Numbered from the stretch's first letter, positions 1-9,846 are shown. The stretch: DNA of 64,000 bases from J027 sp034437655 (GCA_034437655.1 DAOTTU010000055.1:31007-95006); one strand, 5' to 3'. Notes: generated from the letters alone by a model not told the origin. Translations and numbers: made by a program.

Positions 1-990
1 AATCACTTCCCGCGTACCCGCTTTCGTGATCGATACGACAACGCGCATCAATGGGGTGAAGATGTATCTCGTCGCCTGGACACTGAGCCCTATGTCAATT
101 TACGACGCAAACGCCTCCGTGACCGCTGCTTGATCGGTGGCATCAAAAATCTGCTATCTGGTGTGACGACGGTAGCGCATCACAACCCGTTGCACCGCGC
201 CCTGCGTCGTCGTCAATTTCCTGTGCATGTCTTGCAACGCTATGTCTGGGCACATTCGCTGCATTTCGAAGATGAAGATACCATTCGCCATGCTATCGCC
301 AGTATTCCACCAGACATTCCGTTTATTATTCACCTTGCCGAGGGCACTGACCGCATTGCCGCCGATGAGTATAAGCAGCTTGCCCACCTCGGCGCGGCTC
401 GCTCCAATACTATTCTGGTGCATGGGGTGGGGTTGCGCAGCGCTGAACGCGACCATGCTGTGACAACAATAGGGGGGTTGATATGGTGCCCAAGCACGAA
501 TTTTTACCTGTTGGGTGCAACAACGGACGTTGTCTCGTGGGCAGCGGCCGAAAAACTCGCAATTGGCAGTGATTCACGCTTAACAGCGGATGGGGACTTG
601 CTGGACGAAACGCGCGTTGCCTATGCTACCGGACAACTCGGTGTAGAAGACCTGTTCAAGGCGATTACCCTGTGGCCGGCAAAAATATTGGGTTTCACAG
701 ATAGAGGCACGCTGCAACCCGGTTGCCGCGCCGATGTCATTGCGTTACCGCTCAATACAGACGATAAACACCCCTTAGAAGCCCTCACTGTAGCGAAACG
801 CGCTGATGTAGGCATGGTGCTGCGCGGTGGTGTGCCAATGGTGGGGAAGTCAGGACTATTGCAGCAGTTTCAGGGCGAAAAATTCACGACAATCAGTGTC
901 GATGGGCACCCCCGGCGCGTGCAATATCGCCTTGCAAAACAACTGCGACGGTCATCATTGCAAGAACCGGGGGTGATTATAGAGGATTAG
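1..990 (+). CDS. amidohydrolase family protein, 5' end missing
   Basis: The reading frame is open from base 1, so the start codon lies outside the window and about 329 residues of the C-terminal part are visible. It looks like a metal-dependent hydrolase of the cytosine deaminase / TrzA-like branch. Visible landmarks in order are NHFPRTRF near the window edge, TTVAHHNP, FIIHLAEGTD (zinc-ligand His followed by the HxxE-type Glu), LVHGVGL with a second metal His, CPSTNFYLLG, IGSDSRLT with the catalytic metal-binding Asp, and a C-terminal GTLQPGCRADVI that closes the beta-sandwich domain. Such enzymes deaminate or dechlorinate heterocycles, but the substrate cannot be read from this fragment. 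It ends 3 bases before the convergent ABC permease gene. Confidence 0.85.
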   Translation, partial: NHFPRTRFRDRYDNAHQWGEDVSRRLDTEPYVNLRRKRLRDRCLIGGIKNLLSGVTTVAHHNPLHRALRRRQFPVHVLQRYVWAHSLHFEDEDTIRHAIASIPPDIPFIIHLAEGTDRIAADEYKQLAHLGAARSNTILVHGVGLRSAERDHAVTTIGGLIWCPSTNFYLLGATTDVVSWAAAEKLAIGSDSRLTADGDLLDETRVAYATGQLGVEDLFKAITLWPAKILGFTDRGTLQPGCRADVIALPLNTDDKHPLEALTVAKRADVGMVLRGGVPMVGKSGLLQQFQGEKFTTISVDGHPRRVQYRLAKQLRRSSLQEPGVIIED

Positions 991-993
991 CGC

Positions 994-3900
994 TTATTCG
1001 TTACGTAAGACGTTCAACGGTTTTTCACCACTGGCACCCCATGCTGTTACCGCCGCCGCCACCAGCGAGATAAACACGCACAGACCCATTAAGCCCAACG
1101 CTGTTCCAACAGGCAGCGCACCACGCAAATCACCGTCAAAAAGTAGCGCCCACAGTTGCACCAGCAACAACAATGAAGCCCCCACACCGATTAGCCCGGC
1201 CAGAAAGCCCATCAGCCCGTTCTCAATCAGCAGCATGCCGAGTACCCGTTCGCGCTGCACACCCAGCGATTTCATCACGCCGATTTCGCGTCGTCGTTCC
1301 ATCGTACTCAACACCACCGAGTTTGCAATCACTGCGCCACCCGTGACCAGATTCAAGACTGCCACTACAAAAGGCAATGCCGTGAACTGGTCAATCAGGC
1401 GGTTCACAATCTGGTTGAGATAGCGCGTTTCAAGCACGATGGTATTGGGCACATCGTCTCGGACACGTTGTCGCACCGCATCCACCTGATCTTCCTCAAC
1501 GTTGGCAATTCCCCCAACCGCATCAGGCCCAATGCCGCCAAAGGAGTCAATCGGTGCATACAGGAAGCTACCCACATCGGCGGTGATGTCGCCAAATGAG
1601 TCATTCGAGACGCCAACGACCTCGTATTCTAGCGTCTGGTTGCCTGTTTCGGTGGCAAAGCTGAAGACCATCACATCCCCGGCTTCGATTTCAGCGGCCT
1701 GCATAGCGTTATTACCGGCGACAACCAACACGCGCTCACCTGAATCGCTGGGCTGGAGTTGACGGTTCTCACCCGTGAATTGCTTGCCGGGTAGTGTCTG
1801 GTCCAGGAAGCGCCCGTCAAGGCTACCGAGTGTTACGTCAAAGAAGTCAGAGATTTCCTCGATATCCTGGCCAAGGTTGGTGGCCATAATCTGCAACAGG
1901 TCTTCACGTTTGAGGCGCGTACCATCTTCTTTTTCCAGGGCCACGAAATCGACCTGATAGTTGGCAATAATGCTGTAATCCTGCACACCGTCGGTCGTGT
2001 CGAGTACTTCTTCAAGGTTGGTGAGCGTGGTTTGCCATGTGTTGTCGTTGGGGATGGTGAACACGACTACATTGCCGCCGATGCTGTCTTCAAGGTTCAG
2101 CGCAAAGTACTGCTTCAGCGAGGACGCCATCATTGTGACCAGGCTCAGCGTCAAGACACCGATGACCAACGCCAACAGCGTCGAAGCCACACGGTTGCGG
2201 TTGGAAAGCAAAGCCCGCAGCGAGATTTTGATGTCTGGCACACCCATTGACGGCGCGCGTGCTGTCAGTGTCACTAAAAACCACAGCACGCCCAGGGTCG
2301 CCACGATCATAGCAAAGATGGCCGCAACCAGCGTGATGTTGGCGCTCAGGTCCACGACGAATTCCCATAGCAGCCCGGGGGAGATGGCCGCCAGTGTATA
2401 GCCAAAGACCGCCCCGACGATAGCGCCGAGCAAGCCTGCACCAATAAACGCCACCGTGATGCCACCCAGTGCCACGAAGATGCTACGTTGCTTGAGTACA
2501 ATTGCCTGATAACTGACCAGTATACCGCCGAGGATACCGATGATAATTGAGGCAATAAGCGTGGTTGTGTCAATGCGCCCGAAGATAATCGCCACGCCAA
2601 CAATCGCCACCGAGAAGAAGAGGACACCTTGAAACATCGTCTGAATCACCAGACCAATGCCAAGCAAAAAACGCCGTATCAGCTTGCTGTTTGCGGAAAG
2701 TTCATCTTCAGGGCGTTTGATAAACGACAGGCTTGGCACCAGTGCGCTCCCGGTGATACCGGCCGCCATCGCAAGCATCGACGCCACAGCAAACACACCC
2801 CCCACCTGGCCGTCGTCTGGATCGAATAGTTCGCGTGTGTCTGGTGGGCTGATGCTACCCTGCAAAATCGTCCACACGACGACACCCATCACAAAGAGGA
2901 TCACTCCCAATGCCGAAAGTGACTGAATCACGCCGATTTGGGGTAGTTTGGACGAACTCGGCCGCAATACATTACCGGGGCGCACCTGACCCGCCATCAA
3001 CGTCGGCAAAAAGCCGAAAATAGCCGTAATCACGACACCCAGCACCATGCCGCGAATCAGCGCTTCCGTAGACCACACCCAGTCAAGGCGCGTGCCAAAC
3101 ACCACGTCGAATTGCTGCAAGACAGCCGCCATCCCTAAGCCGAGAATGCAGCCGATGATACTCCCAACAAACCCAAGCACAATCGCTTCGACAAGGAACA
3201 GCACCGTCACCTGGCGGGCCTTCATGCCGATGGTTTTCAGCACCGCAATTTCAGTCGTGCGCCGGGCAACAATCACCAGCATGGTGTTGACGATACCGAT
3301 GCCGCCAATCAGCAGCGATACCACACCCATCAGCAACACGAGGTCATTCACCGCACCGACAATCTGTGAATTACGTTCGCGGATGTCAGAGGTGGTGGTG
3401 GTCGCCACAAAATCGAAGCGCTGTTCGAGGTGCTGGCTGACTTCACGCACACCAGCCGCTGTCGGGTTCGAGACGTTAACGTACATTTCAAAGGCATAGA
3501 GTTCTTGATCTTCAACGTCAAACAGCGGCAGGGCGTCTTGATCGACGTAGTAAAAGCCAAACAACGTCACAAATACAAAATTCTCGGTGAAGGCTTCAAC
3601 TTCACGCTCGACAATACCACGCACGGTGAAGGGTGTGTCACTGTCAGAGATGACAACCTGATCGCCAACTTCTAGCCCGTTGTCTTCGGCGGCGTTGTCA
3701 CTGATCACGATGTCCGTTGGGGCTTGAATCACATCGCGCACCCGTTCACCGCTCAGGGTTTCCGTGTCACCATAAACCGAATAGTCCGCATCAATGAAAT
3801 AAGGGAAAATGGCGCGGCCTTCGCTGCCAAATTCTAAAAACCCACCGAGCGTCGGCTTGTCGGGCGACCGATACAGGAAAGAGACCTCCGCCCCGTCATC

Positions 3901-4275
3901 AACCTGGCTCACAGCCTGGCGGATGGCTTCAACGCCACCTTCCGTGAAGACTGTCCCGCTACCGGGGAAGGGTTCAAGGTAACGGTCGTCCATCTCAATT
4001 TCTGCTCGAGATTCACGCGCCGGCCCCGGCCCGGGTGGATACACGCGGATGTCACCCCGGTTCAGTTCTTGCAAATTGTTGGTCAGTGAGCCTTCAATCA
4101 TCGCACCGAGGGTTTGCAGGCTGACGACTGCTGCCACACCCGCCGCAATACACAACAACGCGAAGACCGTCCGCCAGCCGCCAACCTTCAGGTCATTCCA
4201 TGAATGCCCAACGTAAAAGCGTAGCCGTTTGAAAATGTTGCTAAACGAGTTGCTTTTCATGAGTGATTTTGCCAT
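994..4275 (-). CDS. ABC transporter permease with two FtsX domains (MacB/LolCE-like)
   Basis: A 1093-residue membrane protein, the permease partner of the ATPase encoded just upstream. The N-terminus has a membrane helix (about 36-58) and a large extracytoplasmic MacB-PCD-like domain (about 60-300). It is followed by a first FtsX block of three helices (about 310-430, with LLIGGIGIVNTML and TTEIAVLKTIGMKARQV). The middle (about 450-690) has roughly six further helices. A second periplasmic-type domain follows, then a second FtsX block at the C-terminus (MERRREIGVMKSLGVQRERV). The start at 4275 overlaps the ATPase stop by 35 bases; an in-frame ATG at 4260 is an alternative and neither has a clear Shine-Dalgarno. 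Likely role: mechanotransmission-type export or lipoprotein/peptide handling; the substrate is unknown. The duplicated architecture means one gene may supply the whole permease dimer. Confidence 0.9.
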   Translation of the reverse strand: MAKSLMKSNSFSNIFKRLRFYVGHSWNDLKVGGWRTVFALLCIAAGVAAVVSLQTLGAMIEGSLTNNLQELNRGDIRVYPPGPGPARESRAEIEMDDRYLEPFPGSGTVFTEGGVEAIRQAVSQVDDGAEVSFLYRSPDKPTLGGFLEFGSEGRAIFPYFIDADYSVYGDTETLSGERVRDVIQAPTDIVISDNAAEDNGLEVGDQVVISDSDTPFTVRGIVEREVEAFTENFVFVTLFGFYYVDQDALPLFDVEDQELYAFEMYVNVSNPTAAGVREVSQHLEQRFDFVATTTTSDIRERNSQIVGAVNDLVLLMGVVSLLIGGIGIVNTMLVIVARRTTEIAVLKTIGMKARQVTVLFLVEAIVLGFVGSIIGCILGLGMAAVLQQFDVVFGTRLDWVWSTEALIRGMVLGVVITAIFGFLPTLMAGQVRPGNVLRPSSSKLPQIGVIQSLSALGVILFVMGVVVWTILQGSISPPDTRELFDPDDGQVGGVFAVASMLAMAAGITGSALVPSLSFIKRPEDELSANSKLIRRFLLGIGLVIQTMFQGVLFFSVAIVGVAIIFGRIDTTTLIASIIIGILGGILVSYQAIVLKQRSIFVALGGITVAFIGAGLLGAIVGAVFGYTLAAISPGLLWEFVVDLSANITLVAAIFAMIVATLGVLWFLVTLTARAPSMGVPDIKISLRALLSNRNRVASTLLALVIGVLTLSLVTMMASSLKQYFALNLEDSIGGNVVVFTIPNDNTWQTTLTNLEEVLDTTDGVQDYSIIANYQVDFVALEKEDGTRLKREDLLQIMATNLGQDIEEISDFFDVTLGSLDGRFLDQTLPGKQFTGENRQLQPSDSGERVLVVAGNNAMQAAEIEAGDVMVFSFATETGNQTLEYEVVGVSNDSFGDITADVGSFLYAPIDSFGGIGPDAVGGIANVEEDQVDAVRQRVRDDVPNTIVLETRYLNQIVNRLIDQFTALPFVVAVLNLVTGGAVIANSVVLSTMERRREIGVMKSLGVQRERVLGMLLIENGLMGFLAGLIGVGASLLLLVQLWALLFDGDLRGALPVGTALGLMGLCVFISLVAAAVTAWGASGEKPLNVLRNE

Positions 4276-4936
4276 CTTCCAGATTTACAATACGGTCGGT
4301 TTGTTCCGCGATACGCATGTCGTGCGTCACGATGATGATGGTGGTCTGTAAACGGTCGCGGATATCGTGTAGCGCTGCCATCACTTGCTTGCCAGACTCG
4401 GTGTCGAGGTTGCCTGTTGGCTCATCACAAAGCAGAATTGGCGGGTCATTGGCAAGCGCCCGCGCAATTGCAACACGTTGTTGCTGCCCACCAGATAGTT
4501 GCCCCGGCCGGTGCCGCAAGCGATGCCCCAGCCCCAACGATTCCAGTAATTCGACTGCTTTGTCATTGGGGTGCGTGGGTGGTGACTTTGAGAATGTCAT
4601 TGGCAACGTCACGTTTTGCACAGCGGTTAGCGTCGGTACAAGGTTGAAGGCCTGAAAAACAAAGCCGATTTTCTCGTTACGCACATCGGTCAGACGGCCT
4701 TCGTTCATCTCAGAAATGTCAATACCGTCGATAACCACGCTGCCAGTCGTTGGCGAGTCCAGACCACCAAGCAAACCCATCAGCGTACTTTTACCGCTGC
4801 CAGACGGGCCAATGATACCCAGCACCTCGCCGCGTGCGATGTGGAGTGTAATGCCCTTGATAACGTTCAGAAAATTTTCACCGACTTCGACCGTCTTGGT
4901 CACGTTGTCGGCAATCACAGTATGCGTTGTGTCCAA
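4241..4936 (-). CDS. ABC transporter ATP-binding protein (MacB/LolD family)
   Basis: A 231-residue nucleotide-binding subunit. Walker A is GPSGSGKS, the Q-loop lies in FVFQAFNLVPTLT, the signature is LSGGQQQR, Walker B is ILLCDEPTGNLD and the switch His is in IIIVTHDMR. LCDEPTGNLD is typical of the LolD/MacB/FtsE branch that energises FtsX-type permeases. The start is TTG at 4936 with GGAG about 10 bases upstream. The gene precedes and overlaps its permease, so the two form a two-gene operon whose product should be a complete transporter without a visible membrane-fusion partner. Confidence 0.93.
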   Translation of the reverse strand: MDTTHTVIADNVTKTVEVGENFLNVIKGITLHIARGEVLGIIGPSGSGKSTLMGLLGGLDSPTTGSVVIDGIDISEMNEGRLTDVRNEKIGFVFQAFNLVPTLTAVQNVTLPMTFSKSPPTHPNDKAVELLESLGLGHRLRHRPGQLSGGQQQRVAIARALANDPPILLCDEPTGNLDTESGKQVMAALHDIRDRLQTTIIIVTHDMRIAEQTDRIVNLEDGKITHEKQLV

Positions 4937-5200
4937 AATTAATGGCTCCGGGGGAAGTGTGGCGCTGTGTCAGGCACCACTTGTGAACTTTAGCACGATT
5001 TCGTTCTACTATAATCAATGATCATGAGCCCTGCCTTAACCTGCACCACTGCATGATATACACACAAACGCTCCCCACAACGCACCACTTGTTCAACACA
5101 TCCACACAAGAAAAACATCAACATTTTACAAATCGGCAATATTTCGCCCCTAGAGTGTGCTTAACTCAGACAACAACACAACAGCAGAAAGTAGGGTGTA

Positions 5201-6721
5201 ATGACTGCAATCAGCAGACGCGGGTTTTTGAAAGCACTGGGGGCGAGTGGCTTAGCCATCACACAACTGGATGGCTTGCGACAGGCCTTTGCTGGTGGAG
5301 AGCCGGGGAGTTTCATACCGACATCCGTTGAAGTCCGTGACCCGGTGATGCACATCATCAATCGCTTGACGTTTGGCCCCACTGATGTACTCTGGCAACA
5401 TGTACGAGGTATCGGCGCTGATGCATTTATTGAAGAACAGCTTAACCCCGAAACGATTGACGACAGCGCCTTTGAAGCCACCTACGCAGATCAATTTTTG
5501 CAGCTTGAATGGAGTACGGCTGAACTCTTCGCCGGGGTTGAGTCTGACGCGGTGCAACGCCTGTCTGCGCAGATGATTGGCAACTGGGTGTTCCGTGCCA
5601 CGTATAGCCAGCGTCAACTTTATGAACGCATGGTGCATTTCTGGACGGATCATTTCAATATATTCAGTGGCAATCGACTGGCCGCTATCCTTAAACCAGC
5701 AGACGAACGTGACGTGATTCGGCCCCATGCGCTCGGTCGTTTTCGAGACATTCTCGGTGCTTCAGCGCATAGCCCGGCGATGCTGCTTTATCTGGACAAC
5801 TTCACCAGTCGCAAAGAAGCGCCTAACGAGAACTACGCCCGCGAATTGCTAGAACTGCACACCCTCGGCGTTGATGGTGGTTATACAGAAGACGATGTGC
5901 AAGAAGTGGCGCGCTGTTTTACAGGCTGGTCAATTGTGCCGCCACGCAATCCGCTTGGCCTCCCCGAAGATCGTATCGGTACCTTTTATTTCAACCCACG
6001 TGCCCATGACACCGGGGAAAAGGTTGTATTGGGGCATACCATACCGGCCGGGGGTGGTGAAGAAGACGGCGAGATGGTGCTTGACATCCTGGCACGCCAT
6101 CCTGCAACCGCACGCTTTATCAGCAATAAGTTGATTCGACGCTTTGTGGCTGATGATCCGCCGCAGGCCCTTGTTGAGCGGTGTGCTAACGTCTTCATGG
6201 AAAGCAACGGTGACATCCGCCGTGTGATGGGTACATTGCTGCGCTCGGTCGAGTTCTGGAATGCACCACCCAAATTCAAACGTCCCTTTGAATACTTTAT
6301 CAGCGCCGTGCGGCCATTGAACTATGACCTGCGCATGCGCGGTTTTCTGGCGGTATTTGTGGATGTCATGCGTAACCTCGGGCAAATCCCCTTCGGACGC
6401 CCCTCACCAGATGGCTATCCGGATATACAGGCCTACTGGTCATCAAACCTGCTCATGCGCTGGAACATCGCGATTGTGGCCGCACACGGCAACATCAACG
6501 GCAATGAATATGACGTCATCGGGCTGTTGCAGGACAACAACATCCCACTTGAAGCTGAACCCATCATCGACTTTATGGCTCAACACCTCTATGGCCGCGC
6601 CCTTGATGACGATGAATCACGCATTATTTTTGAGCATATCAACAGTGGGAACGGTGAACCACAATACATTGCCGACGCCCTTGCGTTGTTGATGGCCGCG
6701 CCTGCTTACCAATACCGCTAA
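5201..6721 (+). CDS. DUF1800 family protein, Tat-exported
   Basis: A 506-residue protein with a twin-arginine leader (SRRGFLKALGASG, then cleavage near AFA). The DUF1800 hallmarks are INRLTFGPT near residue 53, NYARELLELHTLG near 210 and VARCFTGW shortly after. The family is common in Chloroflexota, Planctomycetota and Proteobacteria, usually beside a DUF1501 partner, and has no established biochemistry. Here the DUF1501 gene follows after 35 bases in the same direction, so the two are probably made, and exported folded, together. The start ATG at 5201 has a weak AGTAGGGTG in front. It does not look truncated. Confidence 0.9.
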   Translation: MTAISRRGFLKALGASGLAITQLDGLRQAFAGGEPGSFIPTSVEVRDPVMHIINRLTFGPTDVLWQHVRGIGADAFIEEQLNPETIDDSAFEATYADQFLQLEWSTAELFAGVESDAVQRLSAQMIGNWVFRATYSQRQLYERMVHFWTDHFNIFSGNRLAAILKPADERDVIRPHALGRFRDILGASAHSPAMLLYLDNFTSRKEAPNENYARELLELHTLGVDGGYTEDDVQEVARCFTGWSIVPPRNPLGLPEDRIGTFYFNPRAHDTGEKVVLGHTIPAGGGEEDGEMVLDILARHPATARFISNKLIRRFVADDPPQALVERCANVFMESNGDIRRVMGTLLRSVEFWNAPPKFKRPFEYFISAVRPLNYDLRMRGFLAVFVDVMRNLGQIPFGRPSPDGYPDIQAYWSSNLLMRWNIAIVAAHGNINGNEYDVIGLLQDNNIPLEAEPIIDFMAQHLYGRALDDDESRIIFEHINSGNGEPQYIADALALLMAAPAYQYR

Positions 6722-6756
6722 AGTCCACCCAACAAGAATTAAAGGGAGAAAACCCT

Positions 6757-8019
6757 ATGAGCAAGCAATATTCTCGCCGTGAATGGTTACGCCGCAGCGC
6801 TGCTATCGGCACACTTTCTGCCGCACATTTAATGCTCCCAAACTGGATGCCGCGCATGGCTTTTTCAGCGAAGCACCAGGCCCCGCGTGGTGATGTGCTG
6901 GTGTGTGTCTTTTTGCGTGGGGGTGCGGACAGCATGAATATGATCGTGCCCCATGCTGAAGATGCCTATTACAACGCCCGCCCACAACTGGCCATCCCGC
7001 GTCCAGACACCCGTGGCAGTGACCCCAAAGCCCTTGATCTGGATGGTTTTTTCGGGCTGCATCCGTCGTTGGCACCGCTGCATAACCTGATGCTTGGCAG
7101 CCAACTGCGAGCTGTGCATGCGACTGGCTCGCCTGACCCCACGCGCTCTCACTTCGAAGCGATGGACTACATGGAGCGCGGCACCCCCGGCGAAAAAACC
7201 GAGACGTCCGGCTGGCTGGGGCGGCACCTCGCCACGCTCGACACGGGCAATAACTCTCCGGTGCGGGCCGTGGGTTGGGGGACAGCCGCACAGATGGCAT
7301 TAGCTGGCCCTGTAGCACCGACTGTGTTACAGTCTATTGCAGACTATCACCTCGGTGGTCGGCTTGATGTGGCGGCGCAGATGATGAACGCCATTTCGCA
7401 GCTTTATCACCTCGAAACAGATGCGCTCACAGCCTCCGCAGATGCTACGATAGAAGCGATTGACCTCGTGGGGCAGGTGCAAATTGACCGGTACCGTCCC
7501 CAGAACGGCGCAACCTACCCCGAAAACAACTTTGCGATGGCACTGATGCAAACGGCTGCTATTGCCCGTGCAGGCATCGGGCTAGAAACAGCCTGCATTG
7601 ACCTCGGCGGTTGGGATACCCACGCGCGTCAGGGGAGCGTGCAGGGCGAACATGCGCAATTGCTGAACATACTCGGCAGTGGGCTCGCAGCCTTCCATCA
7701 AGATATGGGGCCAGAAATGTCGCGTGTGACGGTGGTTGTGATGTCCGAGTTTGGTCGCCGCTTGCAAGAAAACGCCGATCAGGGCACCGATCATGGGCAT
7801 GGCGGGGCGATGCTGGTGATGAGCGATAATTTGACCGCAGATGGTCCGGTGCTGGCAGACTGGCCGGGGCTTGCACCAGAAAATCTGGTACGCGGTGATC
7901 TCGCCATTACCACCGATTACCGCAACGTCCTCAGCGAAATCCTCACCAAACGCCTGAACAACCCGCTGACGAATGAAGTCTTCCCGAACTTCAACGCCGA
8001 GGATGTCGGGCTATTCTAA
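6757..8019 (+). CDS. DUF1501 family protein, Tat-exported
   Basis: A 420-residue protein with a second twin-arginine signal (SRREWLRRSAAIG) preceded by an AAGGGAGA ribosome site. Family marks are VFLRGGADSMNMIVP near residue 51, a DLGGWDTH block near 280, and EFGRRLQENADQGTDHGHGG near 335. The fold is related to alkaline phosphatase/sulfatase-like metalloenzymes and the DHGHGG histidines suit metal binding, but no substrate is known. It is the partner of the DUF1800 gene directly upstream. The gene ends 16 bases from the convergent xseB. Confidence 0.9.
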   Translation: MSKQYSRREWLRRSAAIGTLSAAHLMLPNWMPRMAFSAKHQAPRGDVLVCVFLRGGADSMNMIVPHAEDAYYNARPQLAIPRPDTRGSDPKALDLDGFFGLHPSLAPLHNLMLGSQLRAVHATGSPDPTRSHFEAMDYMERGTPGEKTETSGWLGRHLATLDTGNNSPVRAVGWGTAAQMALAGPVAPTVLQSIADYHLGGRLDVAAQMMNAISQLYHLETDALTASADATIEAIDLVGQVQIDRYRPQNGATYPENNFAMALMQTAAIARAGIGLETACIDLGGWDTHARQGSVQGEHAQLLNILGSGLAAFHQDMGPEMSRVTVVVMSEFGRRLQENADQGTDHGHGGAMLVMSDNLTADGPVLADWPGLAPENLVRGDLAITTDYRNVLSEILTKRLNNPLTNEVFPNFNAEDVGLF

Positions 8020-8035
8020 AACAAATCCGGCATTG

Positions 8036-8263
8036 TTAGTCATCCAACGGCGTAATTTCCCCGTCTACCAGTTGATTTACCCTTAACTCAGCCTGCTCTA
8101 GCAATTGCTGGCAGTAGGCTGAGAGTTGTTGCCCCTCAGCGAATAAATTTAGCGATTCTTCAAGCGCAAGGTTGCCACGCTCAAGTTGCTGGACAATTTC
8201 TTCTAGTTTGGTATAGGCTTCTTCGTAGGTCATCTTTTCGTCAGGTACGGAATTTTCAGCCAT
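8036..8263 (-). CDS. xseB: exodeoxyribonuclease VII small subunit
   Basis: A 75-residue, acidic, fully helical protein with the family pattern MTYEEAYTKLEEIVQQLERGNLALEESLNLFAEG. It forms the helical stalk that binds XseA; the holoenzyme degrades single-stranded DNA to oligonucleotides. The large subunit lies about 53 kb away at 61251-62519 on the other strand, so the usual xseA-xseB pairing is broken here. Length is normal for the family. Confidence 0.93.
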   Translation of the reverse strand: MAENSVPDEKMTYEEAYTKLEEIVQQLERGNLALEESLNLFAEGQQLSAYCQQLLEQAELRVNQLVDGEITPLDD

Positions 8264-8355
8264 TACAGTATCTCACTTTAAATTAGGGGGTAATTCTGCA
8301 TTCAGCCTGCATTATAATGAAGATCAACCTGGAAAAACACAGTTCGAGAGACACC

Positions 8356-9210
8356 ATGCAGGCGACACAACCACGCCCAACCCAATCTCATCAACCTCCG
8401 ACATCTCGCTGGCAGGTGTGGCTGGTGCTGATCGTGTTTTTGCTGGCAGGCGGCTTCTGGCTCTCGCAAACACCAGACGGTGTTCAGGGAAAAGCTGACG
8501 CGGTGGGGTATGCCATTTGTCATCGCATCGAAGACCGTTCTTTTGCGACATATGGCGACCGCCAGCTCCCGATGTGTGCGCGGTGTAGTGGAATTTACGC
8601 CGGGGTTATGACGGGGTTGCTAACCGTGGCGGCATTCGGGCGACTACGGGCCACAAAGCTCCCCAGTCTACCCGTTGGGCTGGTGCTGTTGAGTTTTGTG
8701 GGTGTGCTTGGCGTAGATGGACTCAACAGCTATTTTCACCTGTTCCCTGACTTTGATGATGGGCTTTACCAACCCAACAACACACTGCGCGTGACGACTG
8801 GCATGTTCACCGGGCTCACGATGATTCAGGGACTATTACCCATCTTTAACGGCTCTGTCTGGCACCCTGAAGCGGCCCAGAAAACCCGCGCCGTGCGGAA
8901 TTTCAAAGAACTGGCCATTTACTGTGCGGCGATCATCGCTGTGTTGGGTCTGATTTTGCTGAATAGCCCATTCATCAATCTTGTGGTTGGGTTTGCCAGT
9001 GCTTTTGGGGTGCTGCTTGTGCTGAGTATGGTGATGGCGGTTATGTTCATGACGCTGATCGGTACCGACCGCAGCTATGCTCGCTGGCCGCAGCTCTGGT
9101 TGCCGATGCTGGCAGGGCTCACAGCAGCGATTATTTTCGTCGGTGGCATAGACGCGCTACGCTTTATGCTGACTGGTACCTGGGAAGGCTTTGTGTTCGC
9201 CCAACAATAG
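8356..9210 (+). CDS. DUF2085 membrane protein
   Basis: A predicted 284-residue membrane protein with about seven helices. The DUF2085 core is CHRIEDRSF followed by LPMCARCSGIYAG: a Cys-His and a CxxC pair that could hold a metal, placed just before the second helix. I chose ATG 8356 (GAGAG about 5 bases upstream) over the in-frame ATG at 8317, because a TATAAT at 8313-8318 overlaps that earlier codon and is better read as a -10 element. Function unknown. It is followed by the DUF4126 and UspA genes in the same direction with 27 and 21 base gaps, a probable operon. Confidence 0.8.
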   Translation: MQATQPRPTQSHQPPTSRWQVWLVLIVFLLAGGFWLSQTPDGVQGKADAVGYAICHRIEDRSFATYGDRQLPMCARCSGIYAGVMTGLLTVAAFGRLRATKLPSLPVGLVLLSFVGVLGVDGLNSYFHLFPDFDDGLYQPNNTLRVTTGMFTGLTMIQGLLPIFNGSVWHPEAAQKTRAVRNFKELAIYCAAIIAVLGLILLNSPFINLVVGFASAFGVLLVLSMVMAVMFMTLIGTDRSYARWPQLWLPMLAGLTAAIIFVGGIDALRFMLTGTWEGFVFAQQ

Positions 9211-9237
9211 GTTGAGTTTCAAAACAAGGAGCGACCT

Positions 9238-9825
9238 GTGGAAACACTTGCGACCGGATTAGGTTTATCGTCCAGTGCCGGGCTCAACGCCTGGCTACCG
9301 TTGATTATCTACAATCTTGGTGTTCGTTTTGACTTTATCGGTGAAAGCGATATGCCTGTTGCAGAAACGATCACGTCGTGGGAATCGCTGGCGGTTTTTA
9401 CAGTGTTGTTGATTATCGAAATGATCGTCGATAAAGTGCCAGTGCTGGATAGTTTTAACGACATTGTTGGCACCGTCGTGCGTCCAGTTGCCGGGGCAGC
9501 GCTGATGGTGGCCAGCACGGGCGAACTCGGTGATACATTTAGTCCTGAACTGGTACAACTCTTTTCGATCATCTCTGGCGGTACGTCAGCAGGGGGAGTA
9601 CACGCAGTAAAAGCCCTCTCGCGCCCGTTAATTACAGGCTCTACGGCTGGCACAGGTAATTTTGTGGTCAGCCTGTTAGAAGATATTCTGGCAGTTGGTG
9701 TTTCTTTATTCGCGATTGTATTGCCGTTTATTATTCTGTTTCTAGCGGTCAGTGTTGTCGTGTTGGGGTTCTGGTATATCTGGGAATTACAACGGCGCGA
9801 CATGATCAAACGGCAGTACCTTTGA
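9238..9825 (+). CDS. DUF4126 membrane protein
   Basis: A 195-residue protein starting at GTG 9238 behind a good AAGGAG. It has about four hydrophobic segments. The N-terminal GLSSSAGLNAWLPLI and the mid-protein GTSAGGVHAVKALSRP match the DUF4126 pattern, a family of small membrane proteins of unknown function. It sits between the DUF2085 and UspA genes, which gives no firm clue beyond an envelope or stress connection. Confidence 0.75.
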   Translation: METLATGLGLSSSAGLNAWLPLIIYNLGVRFDFIGESDMPVAETITSWESLAVFTVLLIIEMIVDKVPVLDSFNDIVGTVVRPVAGAALMVASTGELGDTFSPELVQLFSIISGGTSAGGVHAVKALSRPLITGSTAGTGNFVVSLLEDILAVGVSLFAIVLPFIILFLAVSVVVLGFWYIWELQRRDMIKRQYL

Positions 9826-9846
9826 TAACCCGGAGGCCATATCCCC

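Noticed and set aside
1997..3499. Plus-strand open frames of 134 and 150 codons inside the large permease gene
   Set aside because: They lie antisense to a clear FtsX-type protein, have Ser/Thr/Arg-rich low-sense translations and no ribosome site.
5252..6385. Minus-strand frames of 151 and 158 codons in the DUF1800 gene
   Set aside because: Antisense shadows of a well-matched gene; no family features.
8317..8355. Upstream ATG 8317 as start of the DUF2085 protein
   Set aside because: It overlaps a TATAAT and has no ribosome site; ATG 8356 has GAGAG at proper distance.
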